A stretch of 64,000 nucleotides of DNA from Kordiimonas sediminis (GTDB lineage Bacteria > Pseudomonadota > Alphaproteobacteria > Sphingomonadales > Kordiimonadaceae), in contig NZ_BNCI01000002.1 of NCBI RefSeq assembly GCF_014656395.1, positions 62,001 to 126,000 on the forward strand, written 5' to 3'. Of this stretch, positions 46,366 to 55,808 are shown piece after piece. Made by a program: the position numbers and the translations under genes. How positions within the stretch are numbered: position 1 is the first letter of the stretch; the number at the start of each line of letters is the position of its first letter. The notes below the pieces were generated by a model. The model saw nothing but the letters and a program-made list of their open reading frames with translations, searched no databases and had not been told where the DNA came from.

Positions 46366-47127
46366 CTAGTTGTTAGCTGGGTCTTCGTTTACCAGGTCTT
46401 CAACCGGATCTGTTTCAGTGTTCGCTGTATCCGCCGGTGCCGCGTCGGTTACGCCAAGACCACTGCTGATCAGGCGAACAATTCCTGCCTGAGTGACTTC
46501 GTGACCGCCGACTTTAAAGACCGGCTCTGTTCCGATCAGCCTCAATTCTTCAATCGTGCCATGGACGAAGACGTCTGCATAAATCGGCACTTCCTTGTTC
46601 TGATCATCCGTAGTTGATGCAGTAACTTTCAGGCTATATTGGCCGCTCTCGACTTTTTCACCGGTATTGGAATTGGTGCCGTCCCAATTGAAAGTGTTGG
46701 TGCCGTATTTACCAGAACCAAAGCCCTCGTAGACAACGTTGCCGTCTGAATCCAAGATCTCCAGTTTGACATCGTCAGCCGCCAGCGGCAGGTCATATTC
46801 CCATGTGCCGCCTTTACCGTCTGTTTCAATCCGGTCGGCAGGGATAACTGCCTTGTGTCCCAGATAATTGGAAACATTGGTGACGTGTTGCTGCGCAAGA
46901 AGCTTGGAAATGGATTCCAGATTCTGATTTTGCTGGATTTGCTGTTCAACGCCGGCGAACTGAACAAGTTGCTGGGTGAACTCATTGCTTTTCATAGGAT
47001 CCATTGGGTCCTGGTTCTGAAGCTGGCTGGTCAGCAGCGTCAGGAATGTGTCAAAATTACCTGCAAGGGTCTGCGCAGAGTTACCTGCTTTTGACTGACC
47101 GGCTGATGTAATACCTGAAATATCCAT
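46366..47127 (-). CDS. flgD: Flagellar hook assembly (cap) protein FlgD
   Basis: A 253-residue hook-capping protein. The N-terminus has the export/cap motif DTFLTLLTSQLQNQDPMDPM (about residues 27-46) and NEFTQQLVQFAGVEQQ, both diagnostic. The middle is a FlgD Ig-like/tudor region with WDGTNSNTGEKVESGQYSLK (about residues 148-167). A C-terminal acidic extension (about residues 228-253) is longer than in many homologues. It lies between fliK (22 bp) and flgE (137 bp). Confidence 0.93.
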   Translation of the reverse strand: MDISGITSAGQSKAGNSAQTLAGNFDTFLTLLTSQLQNQDPMDPMKSNEFTQQLVQFAGVEQQIQQNQNLESISKLLAQQHVTNVSNYLGHKAVIPADRIETDGKGGTWEYDLPLAADDVKLEILDSDGNVVYEGFGSGKYGTNTFNWDGTNSNTGEKVESGQYSLKVTASTTDDQNKEVPIYADVFVHGTIEELRLIGTEPVFKVGGHEVTQAGIVRLISSGLGVTDAAPADTANTETDPVEDLVNEDPANN

Positions 47128-47149
47128 TTTCTAATCCTGATCCTGTTCC

Positions 47150-49174
47150 CTACACTCGAACATCAATGCCGGTTTCTACCGAAACGGCGGCAAGAATTTC
47201 TTCAAGTGGAATGTCCTGTGCTACAAAGTCTTCCAGGCTTTCAGGCGATGTCGCCGGGTTCATGTCGTCTGAGTTCATGGCTGCATTTTTGGCAAGCTGT
47301 TCATCGAACTTTTCAGCCTGCGCTGCCTCTGCCATTGCTTTGCCAGCACTTTCACCATTGCCGTGATCCAGACTGAAATCTATGCTGATATTTTCAGCCT
47401 TTTGGCCGCCGGATTCTATCGCTCGCTCAAGGCCGCGAACATCGCGCTGCAAAATTTCCAGTGTTTCTGGGCGCTCAGCCATGACCTTGGCTGTCATTTT
47501 GCCGTTTTCAAATTGCATTTTTACTGTCACGCGCCCCAGTTCAGCAGGGTCCATGCGCATAGTAAATTCCTGTTTGCCATCCTGAACGGCCTTTGTAACC
47601 TGAAGCCCAAAGTCATTCGCGATCTTTTGTGCAAATTCCGGTGTTGCCCGGTTGCCCATCATTGTTCGTGTCGCGGCATGTTCCTGTGCGGCTTTGGCTG
47701 TGTCTATCCCAGCACCTGTTGGAGCGAATGGACTATTAGAGTCAGGCTGGCTGGTGCCGCGGTCTGGCATCTGGGCTGGTGTTGCGTCCGGTCCGGCAGT
47801 ATTGGCGACCGGTGTTGCCGGCGCGTTTGAAGTGTGCACCCCTGTGTCACCCGCGGGAACAGTGAATGCGCTGTTCTGAGAGGTTGTTGTCTGGGCGCCT
47901 GCATTATTACTGTTACTGGCAGTCTGCGCGAAAGAACCACCAGCACTGTTTTGGCCAGCATTTTTTCCGCCAGCATTATGGCTGGCTGCGGCAGTTTGCA
48001 CCATATCTGCAGATGCATCATCCGCAGAAGAAGCGCTGGTATCGCCGCTCTCAATCTGGGTACCTTGTCTGGCTGTGTTGGCGCGTGCAGCGGCCTGCAG
48101 TGACGGTGCGGGCGTCATAGCCATATCGTCATCTATCGCGTCGCTGTTAAAGTCATGCGGTGCAGCGCCGCGATTGCTGTTCATGCCTTTAAGATGGGCC
48201 AGGTCATCTGACTGAACTTCATCGGCAAAGGCGTCTCCGTCTGGAACGGTGCCGTCTGCTCCAGCCTCAGATGTAGGCGGTATGTTGCCTGTGTGCTGGC
48301 CGCTTTGTGCTTGCTCAGGTCTGATCGTGTCACTGCTTACGGTGCCAGCATGTCCGCGCATGGTTTGTGCTGTTGCGGATGCTGTCTCTGGCAGGGGTGG
48401 TCTGCCTGCAAGCAGTTCCTGGTAATCCTGCGGCGGGCCTAATGGTTTAATCTGACCAACTGGTTGCTGTAATAGTGCATCGGCGTCGTTTGCGGAAGTG
48501 ACACCAGCTACATCAATGCCCAGCATTTTAAGAGCATCACGGCTTAATGGGCCAGTCTCAGGTGATGAGATGCTCCATTCTTTGCCGTATGTGCCGGCTG
48601 TTATTGCGGCATTTGAAGACCCCGATCCAGCTGCGTCTTGCGATGATGTATAGTCCACACTCAGGATAGTATAAATCTGGGCAAGGTCGACACTGTCCCC
48701 TTCTTCTGGCTGATAGTCTGATGGTGTGTCACTGTTTGCAGTGGCCATTGCCTGCTGAATAACAGACAGTACAGCCTGCACATCCGGATCAATATTTTCC
48801 TGAGATGCGTTCAGAGTATTCAGATCGCCTACGGTGAAGGGGCCAATAAACACGGACTTTTTATCTATAAAGACTGGAAGATTGTCCGTATCAACGCCGG
48901 GTGTATCCAGATTTGCGTCTGCAGTAGGCAGGAAGTTAGAGCCTTTCAAAATATCAAAGCTCTGCCGTCCTGCATTTGCTGCTGCGATAGCATCTTCAGT
49001 GGTTTGGCCGTGCTGAGTTCTGACAAGCGACGGGTCACTCGCTGCATAGAGAATAGAGGCAAAGTTCTTGCCATTCTCTGCATTTGACCCGGCGGCTGTT
49101 GCAGTATGCTGTGATGCAGCAGCTGGTTTCCCGCTGCTTGCTAACATCTGTAATACTGTGTTTAGCGTTGTCAT
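47150..49174 (-). CDS. fliK: Flagellar hook-length control protein FliK
   Basis: A 674-residue protein with a long Ala/Gln/Ser/Thr-rich low-complexity region (about residues 250-520), as expected for the molecular-ruler part, and a C-terminal Flg_hook domain with MRMDPAELGRVTVKMQFENG (about residues 557-576) and KVMAERPETLEILQRDV. It sets hook length and switches export specificity. The ATG at 49174 has AAAGAAG at good spacing; a GTG at 49180 is closer to the ribosome site. It heads the fliK-flgD-flgE operon behind a sigma-54-type promoter. Confidence 0.9.
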   Translation of the reverse strand: MTTLNTVLQMLASSGKPAAASQHTATAAGSNAENGKNFASILYAASDPSLVRTQHGQTTEDAIAAANAGRQSFDILKGSNFLPTADANLDTPGVDTDNLPVFIDKKSVFIGPFTVGDLNTLNASQENIDPDVQAVLSVIQQAMATANSDTPSDYQPEEGDSVDLAQIYTILSVDYTSSQDAAGSGSSNAAITAGTYGKEWSISSPETGPLSRDALKMLGIDVAGVTSANDADALLQQPVGQIKPLGPPQDYQELLAGRPPLPETASATAQTMRGHAGTVSSDTIRPEQAQSGQHTGNIPPTSEAGADGTVPDGDAFADEVQSDDLAHLKGMNSNRGAAPHDFNSDAIDDDMAMTPAPSLQAAARANTARQGTQIESGDTSASSADDASADMVQTAAASHNAGGKNAGQNSAGGSFAQTASNSNNAGAQTTTSQNSAFTVPAGDTGVHTSNAPATPVANTAGPDATPAQMPDRGTSQPDSNSPFAPTGAGIDTAKAAQEHAATRTMMGNRATPEFAQKIANDFGLQVTKAVQDGKQEFTMRMDPAELGRVTVKMQFENGKMTAKVMAERPETLEILQRDVRGLERAIESGGQKAENISIDFSLDHGNGESAGKAMAEAAQAEKFDEQLAKNAAMNSDDMNPATSPESLEDFVAQDIPLEEILAAVSVETGIDVRV

Positions 49175-49207
49175 ACTCACTTGCTTCTTTAATATTGCAG
49201 GCTGTTA

Positions 49208-49222
49208 CGGCAACTTTTGCCG
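49208..49222. promoter_or_regulatory. Inverted repeat CGGCAA-CTT-TTGCCG in the fliK leader
   Basis: A perfect 6-bp inverted repeat with a 3-bp centre, 34-48 bp upstream of the fliK start. It has the same GGCAA-N3-TTGCC core as the longer repeat upstream of fliF. Candidate FlbD operator. Confidence 0.5.
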
Positions 49223-49259
49223 CGACGACCTGCGTATCTATTAACTCGGCAACATACTA

Positions 49260-49275
49260 TGCAGGAGGTGGGCCA
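49260..49275 (-). promoter_or_regulatory. Candidate sigma-54 promoter of fliK-flgD-flgE
   Basis: Read on the minus strand the site is TGGCCCACCTCCTGCA, with GG and GC exactly 10 nt apart as in TGGCAC-N5-TTGCA. The -12 GC is about 85 nt upstream of the fliK ATG. The predicted start of transcription is near 49,247-49,250. Confidence 0.6.
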
Positions 49276-49450
49276 GTTTTTCGGGCATGCTGAAAATGTC
49301 CGCATTTACAAGGCTTCTTGATATTAGGTGGGCATTTCAGCGCTGCGGTGCAGGGATATCAAGGGGAAGACTTGCCTATTTGCCGGGAAACCCTTGCCTA
49401 GATACAGAAGACTCCTTATATGGCGGGTAACAAACGACTGAGAAAAGATC

Positions 49451-50590
49451 ATGACACAAACACTTAACAGCCTTGGATTTGACCGTGCCCCTGCAGATAC
49501 GCGGGTCGTGGTTGCTATGTCAGGCGGTGTGGATAGTAGTGTCACGGCGGCCCTTTTGAAAGAAGAAGGGTATGATGTTATTGGCATAACCCTGCAGCTG
49601 TATGATCACGGTGTGGCTATTCAGAAGAAAGGTGCCTGCTGTGCCGGGCAGGATATTCATGATGCACGCCGGGTAAGTGATGCGCTTGGGATTCCGCATT
49701 ATGTTCTGGACTATGAAAGCCGGTTCAAGGAACAGGTCATGGAAGAGTTCGCCGACAGTTATATAAAGGGCGAAACACCAATCCCCTGTGTTCGCTGTAA
49801 CCAGACGGTAAAGTTTAAAGACCTTTTGGATACTGCCCGTGATCTGGGCGCGGACTGTATGGCGACCGGACATTATGTGCAGCGTATAGTTGGCGATGAC
49901 GGAAAGTCCCGCCTTGTGCGCGGCGTGAATGACGGCAAGGATCAAAGCTATTTCCTGTTTGCAACAACGCAGGAACAGCTTGATTTTCTGCGCTTTCCGC
50001 TTGGTCATATGGACAAGGATGAAACCCGTGCTCATGCAGAACGTTTTGGTCTGATCGTTGCCGATAAACCAGACAGTCAGGACATTTGTTTTGTACCAGA
50101 AGGCAATTACGTCAGCGTGATTGAGCGCTTGCGGCCGGGGGCGATGGAGCCCGGAGAGATTGTTGATCTGGACGGAAATGTTCTGGGTACGCATGACGGT
50201 ATTGTTAAATATACAATTGGCCAGCGGCGCGGTCTCGGTGTTGGGGGCAGCGAGGAACCGATTTATGTGGTCAAGCTTGATCCCGTAAAGAAACAAGTGA
50301 TTGTCGGCCCGCGCGAAGCCCTGACGATCGGAGAAATCACCGTCAAGGATGTTAATTGGCTTGGTGAAGCCGTTGGTGATGACGGGCTTGATGTTTTGGC
50401 AAAGGTTAGATCAACCCGGCCACCTGTTGCAGCACGTCTTTTCCTGCAGGATAATGTCGTAACATTAAAGCTTGCAGACGCAGAGGCAGGTGTGGCGCCT
50501 GGTCAGGCCGCGGTCTTCTATGATGACGACCGTGTTCTTGGTGGCGGCTGGATCGCCAAGGCACACAGTACGGATGCGCGCCTCCTCTAA
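49451..50590 (+). CDS. mnmA: tRNA-specific 2-thiouridylase MnmA
   Basis: A 379-residue PP-loop ATP pyrophosphatase that puts the 2-thio group on U34 of Lys, Glu and Gln tRNAs. The PP-loop is [18 protein letters not shown] (about residues 19-36); the catalytic cysteines are in [13 protein letters not shown] (about residues 114-126) and [13 protein letters not shown] (about residues 211-223). The C-terminal beta-barrel has [13 protein letters not shown]. Length is canonical. It is divergent from fliK and is followed by a CAU tRNA gene. Confidence 0.96.
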   Translation: MTQTLNSLGFDRAPADTRVVVAMSGGVDSSVTAALLKEEGYDVIGITLQLYDHGVAIQKKGACCAGQDIHDARRVSDALGIPHYVLDYESRFKEQVMEEFADSYIKGETPIPCVRCNQTVKFKDLLDTARDLGADCMATGHYVQRIVGDDGKSRLVRGVNDGKDQSYFLFATTQEQLDFLRFPLGHMDKDETRAHAERFGLIVADKPDSQDICFVPEGNYVSVIERLRPGAMEPGEIVDLDGNVLGTHDGIVKYTIGQRRGLGVGGSEEPIYVVKLDPVKKQVIVGPREALTIGEITVKDVNWLGEAVGDDGLDVLAKVRSTRPPVAARLFLQDNVVTLKLADAEAGVAPGQAAVFYDDDRVLGGGWIAKAHSTDARLL

Positions 50591-50738
50591 TTCGCAGGAA
50601 AAACAAGGGAGTGAAATTTCTGTTTGACCGATGCAGAAATAGCCTTGACGATCCCGTATCACCCCTGTATACCGGCGCAGATTTCAGCGCACAGGCTGAT
50701 TCTTGTCAGAAAAGTCTGTGCTCTTGCGGAATTGGTTT

Positions 50739-50815
50739 GGCTCCTTAGCTCAGTTGGTTAGAGCGGTGGAATCATAATCCATGTGTCCCCAGTTCGAATC
50801 TGGGAGGAGCCACCA
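50739..50815 (+). tRNA. tRNA with CAU anticodon (probably elongator Met; Ile2 possible)
   Basis: The cloverleaf is complete: acceptor GGCTCCT / AGGAGCC, D stem GCTC / GAGC, anticodon stem GTGGA / TCCAT with loop ATCATAA (anticodon CAT), T stem CCCAG / CTGGG with loop TTCGAAT, and encoded CCA. The first acceptor pair is a regular G-C pair, so it is not an initiator tRNA. GGAATCATAATCC in the anticodon arm is typical of alphaproteobacterial elongator Met, but a lysidine-modified Ile2 tRNA cannot be excluded by eye. Confidence 0.9.
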
Positions 50816-51001
50816 TTTCCCGCCATTTTCCTTCTTAAGTATACCCATCTTTCTTTGTGCCTGCCTCTTTGGGGCGGTTCGTGCTGTTTGCGTTCATTTC
50901 TGCCGATTTTTACACACTGAACGTGACAAGAAAGCGCCTGAATACTATAAGGCTGGTTCGTACATATGTGTAATTAGTAATAATATATAAGGGGACTATC
51001 C

Positions 51002-52210
51002 ATGACCATTGGCGTTGGTGGCTCTACCATCGAAGCAGAACTTGCAAACCTGAAGGATATGACAGCAGGCGTTGCGCCGATTTCACTTGATGAATATCAG
51101 GCGCGTATCCAGAAGGTTCAGGGGATGATGCAGGCGCAGGATGTTGCTGCACTATATGTGAACGCAGGTACCAATATGCGGTATTTTACCGGTACGCGCT
51201 GGGGCGCCAGTGAACGTATGGTAGGTGCAATCATCCCTGCGTCCGGCGATGTGAAATATATCGCACCTGACTTTGAAATCGGTACGCTTGAGCAGTATAT
51301 GATCATCAAGGGGGATGTTGCCAGCTGGGATGAACATGAAGACCCATACGCGCTATTCGTTGCAACACTTTCAGAAATGGGAATTTCTGACGGTCGGGTT
51401 GCCCTGGATCCGTCTTGCCCGATGTTTTTGACGTCCGGCCTTGTGGAGCAGAAGTCAGCGTTTGAATTTGTAAACGGTCAGTTTCTGACACAGACATGCC
51501 GTGCTAAAAAGTCAGATGCAGAAATTGCTATTATGACTCGTGTGATGGAAATGACACTGGAAGTTCATAAGGCGGCAGCACGTATTCTTAAGCCAGGCAT
51601 TACGACAACAGAGGTCGAAGAGTTTATCCATACAGCGCACAAGCGCGTTGGTGCGCCTGCGGGTAATTATTTTGTGATTGTATTGTTTGGTGAAGCAACC
51701 CAGTACCCGCACGGTGTTAAAGACCCTCAAACTTTGAAAGAGGGTGACATGGTGCTGATCGATACGGGCTGCATGCTGCATAACTATATTTCTGATATCA
51801 CCCGTACCTATGTGTATGGGGAGCCGACTGACAAGCAGCGTGAAGTGTGGAATGCAGAAAAAGATCTGCAGGCTACCGCATTTGAGGCCGCAAAAGTTGG
51901 TATTCGTGCAGGCAATGTTGACCTTGCGGTCCGTGCACGGTTGAAGGAGCTCGGTTTCGGGCCTGATTATGCGCTGCCAGGCGTGCCGCACAGAACCGGG
52001 CACGGTATCGGTATGGATATTCATGAAGGGCCTTACCTGAACTCCGGTGAGGATGAAATTCTTGATGCAGGCATGTGTTTCTCCAACGAGCCTATGCTCT
52101 GTATTCCGGGCGAGTTTGGTATTCGCCTTGAGGATCATTTCTATTTAACAGAGCAGGGTCCCAAGTGGTTCACGCAGCCGTCCCATTCTATTGATAATCC
52201 TTTCGGTTGA
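51002..52210 (+). CDS. M24 family metallopeptidase (Xaa-Pro peptidase like)
   Basis: A 402-residue pita-bread-fold protein. The N-terminal creatinase-like domain (about residues 25-165) is followed by the catalytic domain, with all five metal ligands visible: Asp in VLIDTGCML and DITRTY, His in GHGIGMDIHEG, Glu in FSNEPML and Glu in IRLEDHFY. Such proteins cleave Xaa-Pro bonds or related small amides; the actual substrate is uncertain. AAGGGGA precedes the ATG, and a terminator follows. Confidence 0.9.
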   Translation: MTIGVGGSTIEAELANLKDMTAGVAPISLDEYQARIQKVQGMMQAQDVAALYVNAGTNMRYFTGTRWGASERMVGAIIPASGDVKYIAPDFEIGTLEQYMIIKGDVASWDEHEDPYALFVATLSEMGISDGRVALDPSCPMFLTSGLVEQKSAFEFVNGQFLTQTCRAKKSDAEIAIMTRVMEMTLEVHKAAARILKPGITTTEVEEFIHTAHKRVGAPAGNYFVIVLFGEATQYPHGVKDPQTLKEGDMVLIDTGCMLHNYISDITRTYVYGEPTDKQREVWNAEKDLQATAFEAAKVGIRAGNVDLAVRARLKELGFGPDYALPGVPHRTGHGIGMDIHEGPYLNSGEDEILDAGMCFSNEPMLCIPGEFGIRLEDHFYLTEQGPKWFTQPSHSIDNPFG

Positions 52211-52261
52211 GTGCCGGTAAACTATCGGTCTGATTATAATCAAAAGTTATATGCCCATAAA

Positions 52262-52286
52262 GGCAGCCAGCCTGGCTGCCTTTTTT
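52262..52286 (+). terminator. Terminator after the M24 peptidase gene
   Basis: The stem GGCAGCCAG / CTGGCTGCC is followed by TTTTTTC, about 50 bp after the stop codon. Confidence 0.88.
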
Positions 52287-52289
52287 CTT

Positions 52290-52770
52290 GAGAAAATTCG
52301 GCTAGCTTGCGACACATCACTCTCCGAAAATCAATGTTTCCTCACATTTTTCAATAATAAATCCTAATTCGTCAAAGTAATAATTAATATAGATATTTAT
52401 TAATTCTAACTACTTTCATCTGAATAAAAATAAAAGTGTGTTGAATAATCATTTTTATTGATGTTTGGATTTTGAAATATTCCTAAATGGAAAATCTTCA
52501 TTATAAAAATTAATAAGTTAGAATATTATTGTTGCACAATAGCAACATTTCTCGAAAAACTTACCAGATATAAACTAACAGCATACTTCTAGGGCTTATA
52601 AGTTTAGACGTTTCATGAATTAATGCCCCGGCATTGAGTGAAGGCAGCTTGCTTGTACTTAATGCGATGGGGGTAAGCGGGGTCGATTACCTAATCTGCC
52701 GTTTTGCTCTTCGGGTGTGTTTTATCCGGGGTGCCTCCCAACTATAAAAACAGAAATAGGAAGGAAGACG
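52290..52770. promoter_or_regulatory. AT-rich leader region of the TonB-dependent receptor
   Basis: No gene is seen in this roughly 480-bp stretch. From about 52,320 to 52,560 it is strikingly AT-rich compared with the rest of the window. At 52,530-52,547 there is an inverted repeat TGTTGC-ACAATA-GCAACA that could be an operator, and the remaining 200 bp up to the receptor gene are of normal composition, suggesting a long 5' leader. No known riboswitch was recognised. Confidence 0.4.
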
Positions 52771-55662
52771 ATGTCTTTTACTAAGTCACGTTCTTACCGT
52801 GCTGCTCTTCTTGGTAGTACGGCTGCTATTGCAGCAAGCCTTGTTCTAGGTGCTAACGCATCTGCTCAGGACGCTGATAGCGACGCAGAGTTTGAAGAAG
52901 TTGTTGTAACTGGTTCCCGCATCATCCGTAAGGACCTTGATTCGGCTAGCCCGGTTACAGTTATTGGCTCAGAAGAAATTTCTCTGTCGGGTGATACGCG
53001 TATTGAAGATTTGGTTCAAAGCTTGCCACAGGCATTTGCTGCTCAGAACTCTACCGTTGCAAATGGTTCTTCTGGTACAGCGACTGTTGACCTGCGTAAC
53101 CTAGGCTCAGAGCGTACACTTGTTCTGATCGATGGTCGTCGCCTGATGCCAGGTGACCCTCAGGAGCCAGCTGCTGACTTGAACTTTATCCCATCATTCC
53201 TGATCAAGCGCGTTGACGTTCTGACGGGTGGTGCATCATCTGTATATGGTGCCGATGCGGTTGCGGGTGTGGTAAACTTCGTTCTTGATAAAGATTTCGA
53301 AGGTATCCGCGCTAGTGCACAGTACAGCACTTACCAGCACAATAACGACAACAAATATATGCAGGAAATCAACGAAGCGGTTGGTTTTGACGTTCCTAAA
53401 GGTAACATGTGGGGCGGTGGTACCTGGACATACAACCTTGGTCTAGGCGGCGAATTCGCTGATGGTAAAGGTCATGCGTCTATGTACATGACATACCGTG
53501 ATATTTCTTCTCTGACTAAAGCAGAGTATGATTTCACGAACTGTACAGTGAATACTGGTTCAGACGGACCACGTTGCGGTGGGTCATCTACAACGCCTTG
53601 GGGTACATTCATCACTGAAAATGGCACTTACCTTGTAGATCCAGAAACTGGTGCATTCCGTCCTCGTAACGGTGAAGTGTTTAACTATGGTCCGTTCAAC
53701 CACATTCAGCGGCCAAACACTACATGGACTGCTGGTGGTTTCATCAATTATGAATTGTCTGATTCTGTAGAAGCATACATGGAATTCATGTTCATGGATG
53801 ACAAAACAGACGCACAAATTGCGCCGTCTGGTAACTTCTACCGTACAGATTCTATCAACTGTGATAACCCTATGATGTCTGCAGAGCAGAAAGCAATCAT
53901 CTGTGCTGGTTATGCTGATGATGAGCGCGCGACACTATTGATCGGTCGTCGTAACGTAGAGGGTGGCCCACGTACCAACAGCCTGCGTCACACTAACTAC
54001 CGGATGGTAGCTGGTCTGCGTGGTCAGTTGGATGATGTTTGGTCATACGACGTATACGGTCTGTACGCTGAAAATACATTTAGTGAGCAGTACATCAATG
54101 ACCTGAACACTAATCGTATTAAAGATGCACTGGACGTAGTTCTGGATGATGAAGGCAATATGGTATGTCGTTCTGGTAACGAAGGTTGTGTGCCTTGGAA
54201 TATCTTCCAGAAAGACGGTGTTACACAGGCGGCTGTTGATTACATCTCTACTGTAGCGGTTGCAAAAGGTCAGACTAAATCACAAGTTCTTTCTGGTTCT
54301 GTATCTGGTGACTTGGGAAGCTATGGTTTGACACTACCTGGTGCTGAGGACGGTATTGGTCTGGCACTTGGTGTTGAATACCGTGAAGAGGCTCTGAAGT
54401 ATGAGCCAGACGAAGTATATGCAAATGGTCTGCGTGCAGGTTCTGGTGGTGCGTCTCCTCCAATTGCAGGTGGCTTTAACGTAACAGAAATCTTTGCAGA
54501 GGCACTGATTCCAATCGTTCAAGGCGCTGAGTTTGCAGAAGATCTTTCTGCGGAGCTTGCTTACCGCTATTCTGAGTACAACCTTTCAGGCGGTGAAAGC
54601 ACTTACAAAGTAGGTCTGACTTGGCAACCAACTGCTGACGTAAAAGTTCGTGCGGGTTATAACCGTGCCGTTCGTGCGCCAAACGTTGTTGAGCTGTTTG
54701 ATCCACAGGGTTATGGCCTGGGCGGCGATGACGATATCTGTGGTGGCGAAACTCCAAGTGCAACACTCGAACAGTGTAAGCGTACTGGTGTTACCGAAGC
54801 ACAGTATGGTAATATCCTGTTGAACCCAGCAGAGCAGTACAACACATTTGGTGGTGGTAACCCTGACCTCTCTCCTGAGATTGCGGATACATTCACTATC
54901 GGTGCTGTTGTAACACCTGACTTCCTGCCTGGATTCACAGCGACTGTTGACTGGTACAAGATTAAGATCGACAAAGTTATCGACGCACTTGCTGCGGATG
55001 ATGTAATCCAGACATGTGCGAACACTGGTGATGCCGGTCTTTGTTCTATGATTCACCGTGATGCATTTGGTACTCTTTGGTTGACTGATGAAGGTTACAC
55101 AGAGACATTCCAAAACAACATTGGTACACTGAAAGCAGAAGGTATCGACGTTACTGCTCAGTATAGCACTGACATTGGTGACATGGGTACACTGCGCGCA
55201 AGCCTGGTTGGTTCTTATACCCTTAAGAACTACTTCTCTAACCCTCTGACTGACTATGACTGCGTTGGCTACTTTGGACCACAGTGTGGTACACCAAACG
55301 CTGAGTGGACTCACAAGCTGCGTGTCACTTGGGACACAACGTTTGACACGTCTTTCTCTGTTTCATGGCGTTACATGGGTGCGGTTAAGATTGATGATGC
55401 TAGCCCGGACGAAGATCTTGGCTCACCAACAGCAGTTGAAAATCGTTGGGCTCCAAATGGTGTTGATCGCATCAGCGCACAGAGCTACTTCGACTTCTCA
55501 TTCAATCATAACCTGACTGAGAACATCGATATCACAGGTGGTATTTCCAACCTGTTTGATAAAGAACCTCCGATCTTCCCATCCCTGTCTTCTACAGGGT
55601 ACGCGAACACATATGATACCCGTGGTCGCCGTCTGTTTATCGGAGCATCCGTTGACTTCTAA
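52771..55662 (+). CDS. TonB-dependent outer-membrane receptor
   Basis: A 963-residue outer-membrane transporter with a Sec signal peptide (about residues 1-32, ending NASAQ), a TonB box-like FEEVVVTGSRI (about residues 41-51), a plug domain with LRNLGSERTLVLIDGRRL and GGASSVYGADAVAGVVNFVL, and a beta-barrel ending in the aromatic-terminated strand RRLFIGASVDF. This is the alphaproteobacterial oligopeptide/carbohydrate-type TBDR group; the ligand is unknown. Its codon use (GGT, CGT, GAA, AAC favoured) differs from neighbours in the way highly expressed genes do. AGGAAGGA precedes the ATG. Two hairpins follow it. Confidence 0.93.
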   Translation: MSFTKSRSYRAALLGSTAAIAASLVLGANASAQDADSDAEFEEVVVTGSRIIRKDLDSASPVTVIGSEEISLSGDTRIEDLVQSLPQAFAAQNSTVANGSSGTATVDLRNLGSERTLVLIDGRRLMPGDPQEPAADLNFIPSFLIKRVDVLTGGASSVYGADAVAGVVNFVLDKDFEGIRASAQYSTYQHNNDNKYMQEINEAVGFDVPKGNMWGGGTWTYNLGLGGEFADGKGHASMYMTYRDISSLTKAEYDFTNCTVNTGSDGPRCGGSSTTPWGTFITENGTYLVDPETGAFRPRNGEVFNYGPFNHIQRPNTTWTAGGFINYELSDSVEAYMEFMFMDDKTDAQIAPSGNFYRTDSINCDNPMMSAEQKAIICAGYADDERATLLIGRRNVEGGPRTNSLRHTNYRMVAGLRGQLDDVWSYDVYGLYAENTFSEQYINDLNTNRIKDALDVVLDDEGNMVCRSGNEGCVPWNIFQKDGVTQAAVDYISTVAVAKGQTKSQVLSGSVSGDLGSYGLTLPGAEDGIGLALGVEYREEALKYEPDEVYANGLRAGSGGASPPIAGGFNVTEIFAEALIPIVQGAEFAEDLSAELAYRYSEYNLSGGESTYKVGLTWQPTADVKVRAGYNRAVRAPNVVELFDPQGYGLGGDDDICGGETPSATLEQCKRTGVTEAQYGNILLNPAEQYNTFGGGNPDLSPEIADTFTIGAVVTPDFLPGFTATVDWYKIKIDKVIDALAADDVIQTCANTGDAGLCSMIHRDAFGTLWLTDEGYTETFQNNIGTLKAEGIDVTAQYSTDIGDMGTLRASLVGSYTLKNYFSNPLTDYDCVGYFGPQCGTPNAEWTHKLRVTWDTTFDTSFSVSWRYMGAVKIDDASPDEDLGSPTAVENRWAPNGVDRISAQSYFDFSFNHNLTENIDITGGISNLFDKEPPIFPSLSSTGYANTYDTRGRRLFIGASVDF

Positions 55663-55690
55663 GCCGCTGGTTTAGAATTCAACAAACATT

Positions 55691-55714
55691 GGAATAGCCC
55701 TGTGGGGCTATTCC
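55691..55714 (+). terminator. Hairpin downstream of the TonB-dependent receptor
   Basis: A 10-bp perfect stem (GGAATAGCCC / GGGCTATTCC) with loop TGTG lies 29 bp after the stop; the following AGTTTCCTC is only weakly T-rich. It may be a transcript-end stabiliser or a first terminator. Confidence 0.65.
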
Positions 55715-55767
55715 AGTTTCCTCTTCATATCTTCTAAGCACTCGAAGCATATGAAATTTTTACTTTG

Positions 55768-55792
55768 GCAGCCTCTCCAGGCTGCTTTTTTT
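55768..55792 (+). terminator. Second terminator downstream of the TonB-dependent receptor
   Basis: The stem GCAGCCT / AGGCTGC with a CTCC loop is followed by seven T residues. It lies between the convergent receptor and TPR/oxygenase genes. Confidence 0.85.
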
Positions 55793-55808
55793 GTGGGATA
55801 GGGGGAAA

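Noticed and set aside
49208-49222. Reading CGGCAACTTTTGCCG as a sigma-54 promoter
   Set aside because: GG-to-GC spacing is 8 nt instead of 10; it is a simple inverted repeat.
49520-50296. 258-residue open frame on the minus strand
   Set aside because: Antisense to mnmA, which has all family motifs; no recognisable protein features.
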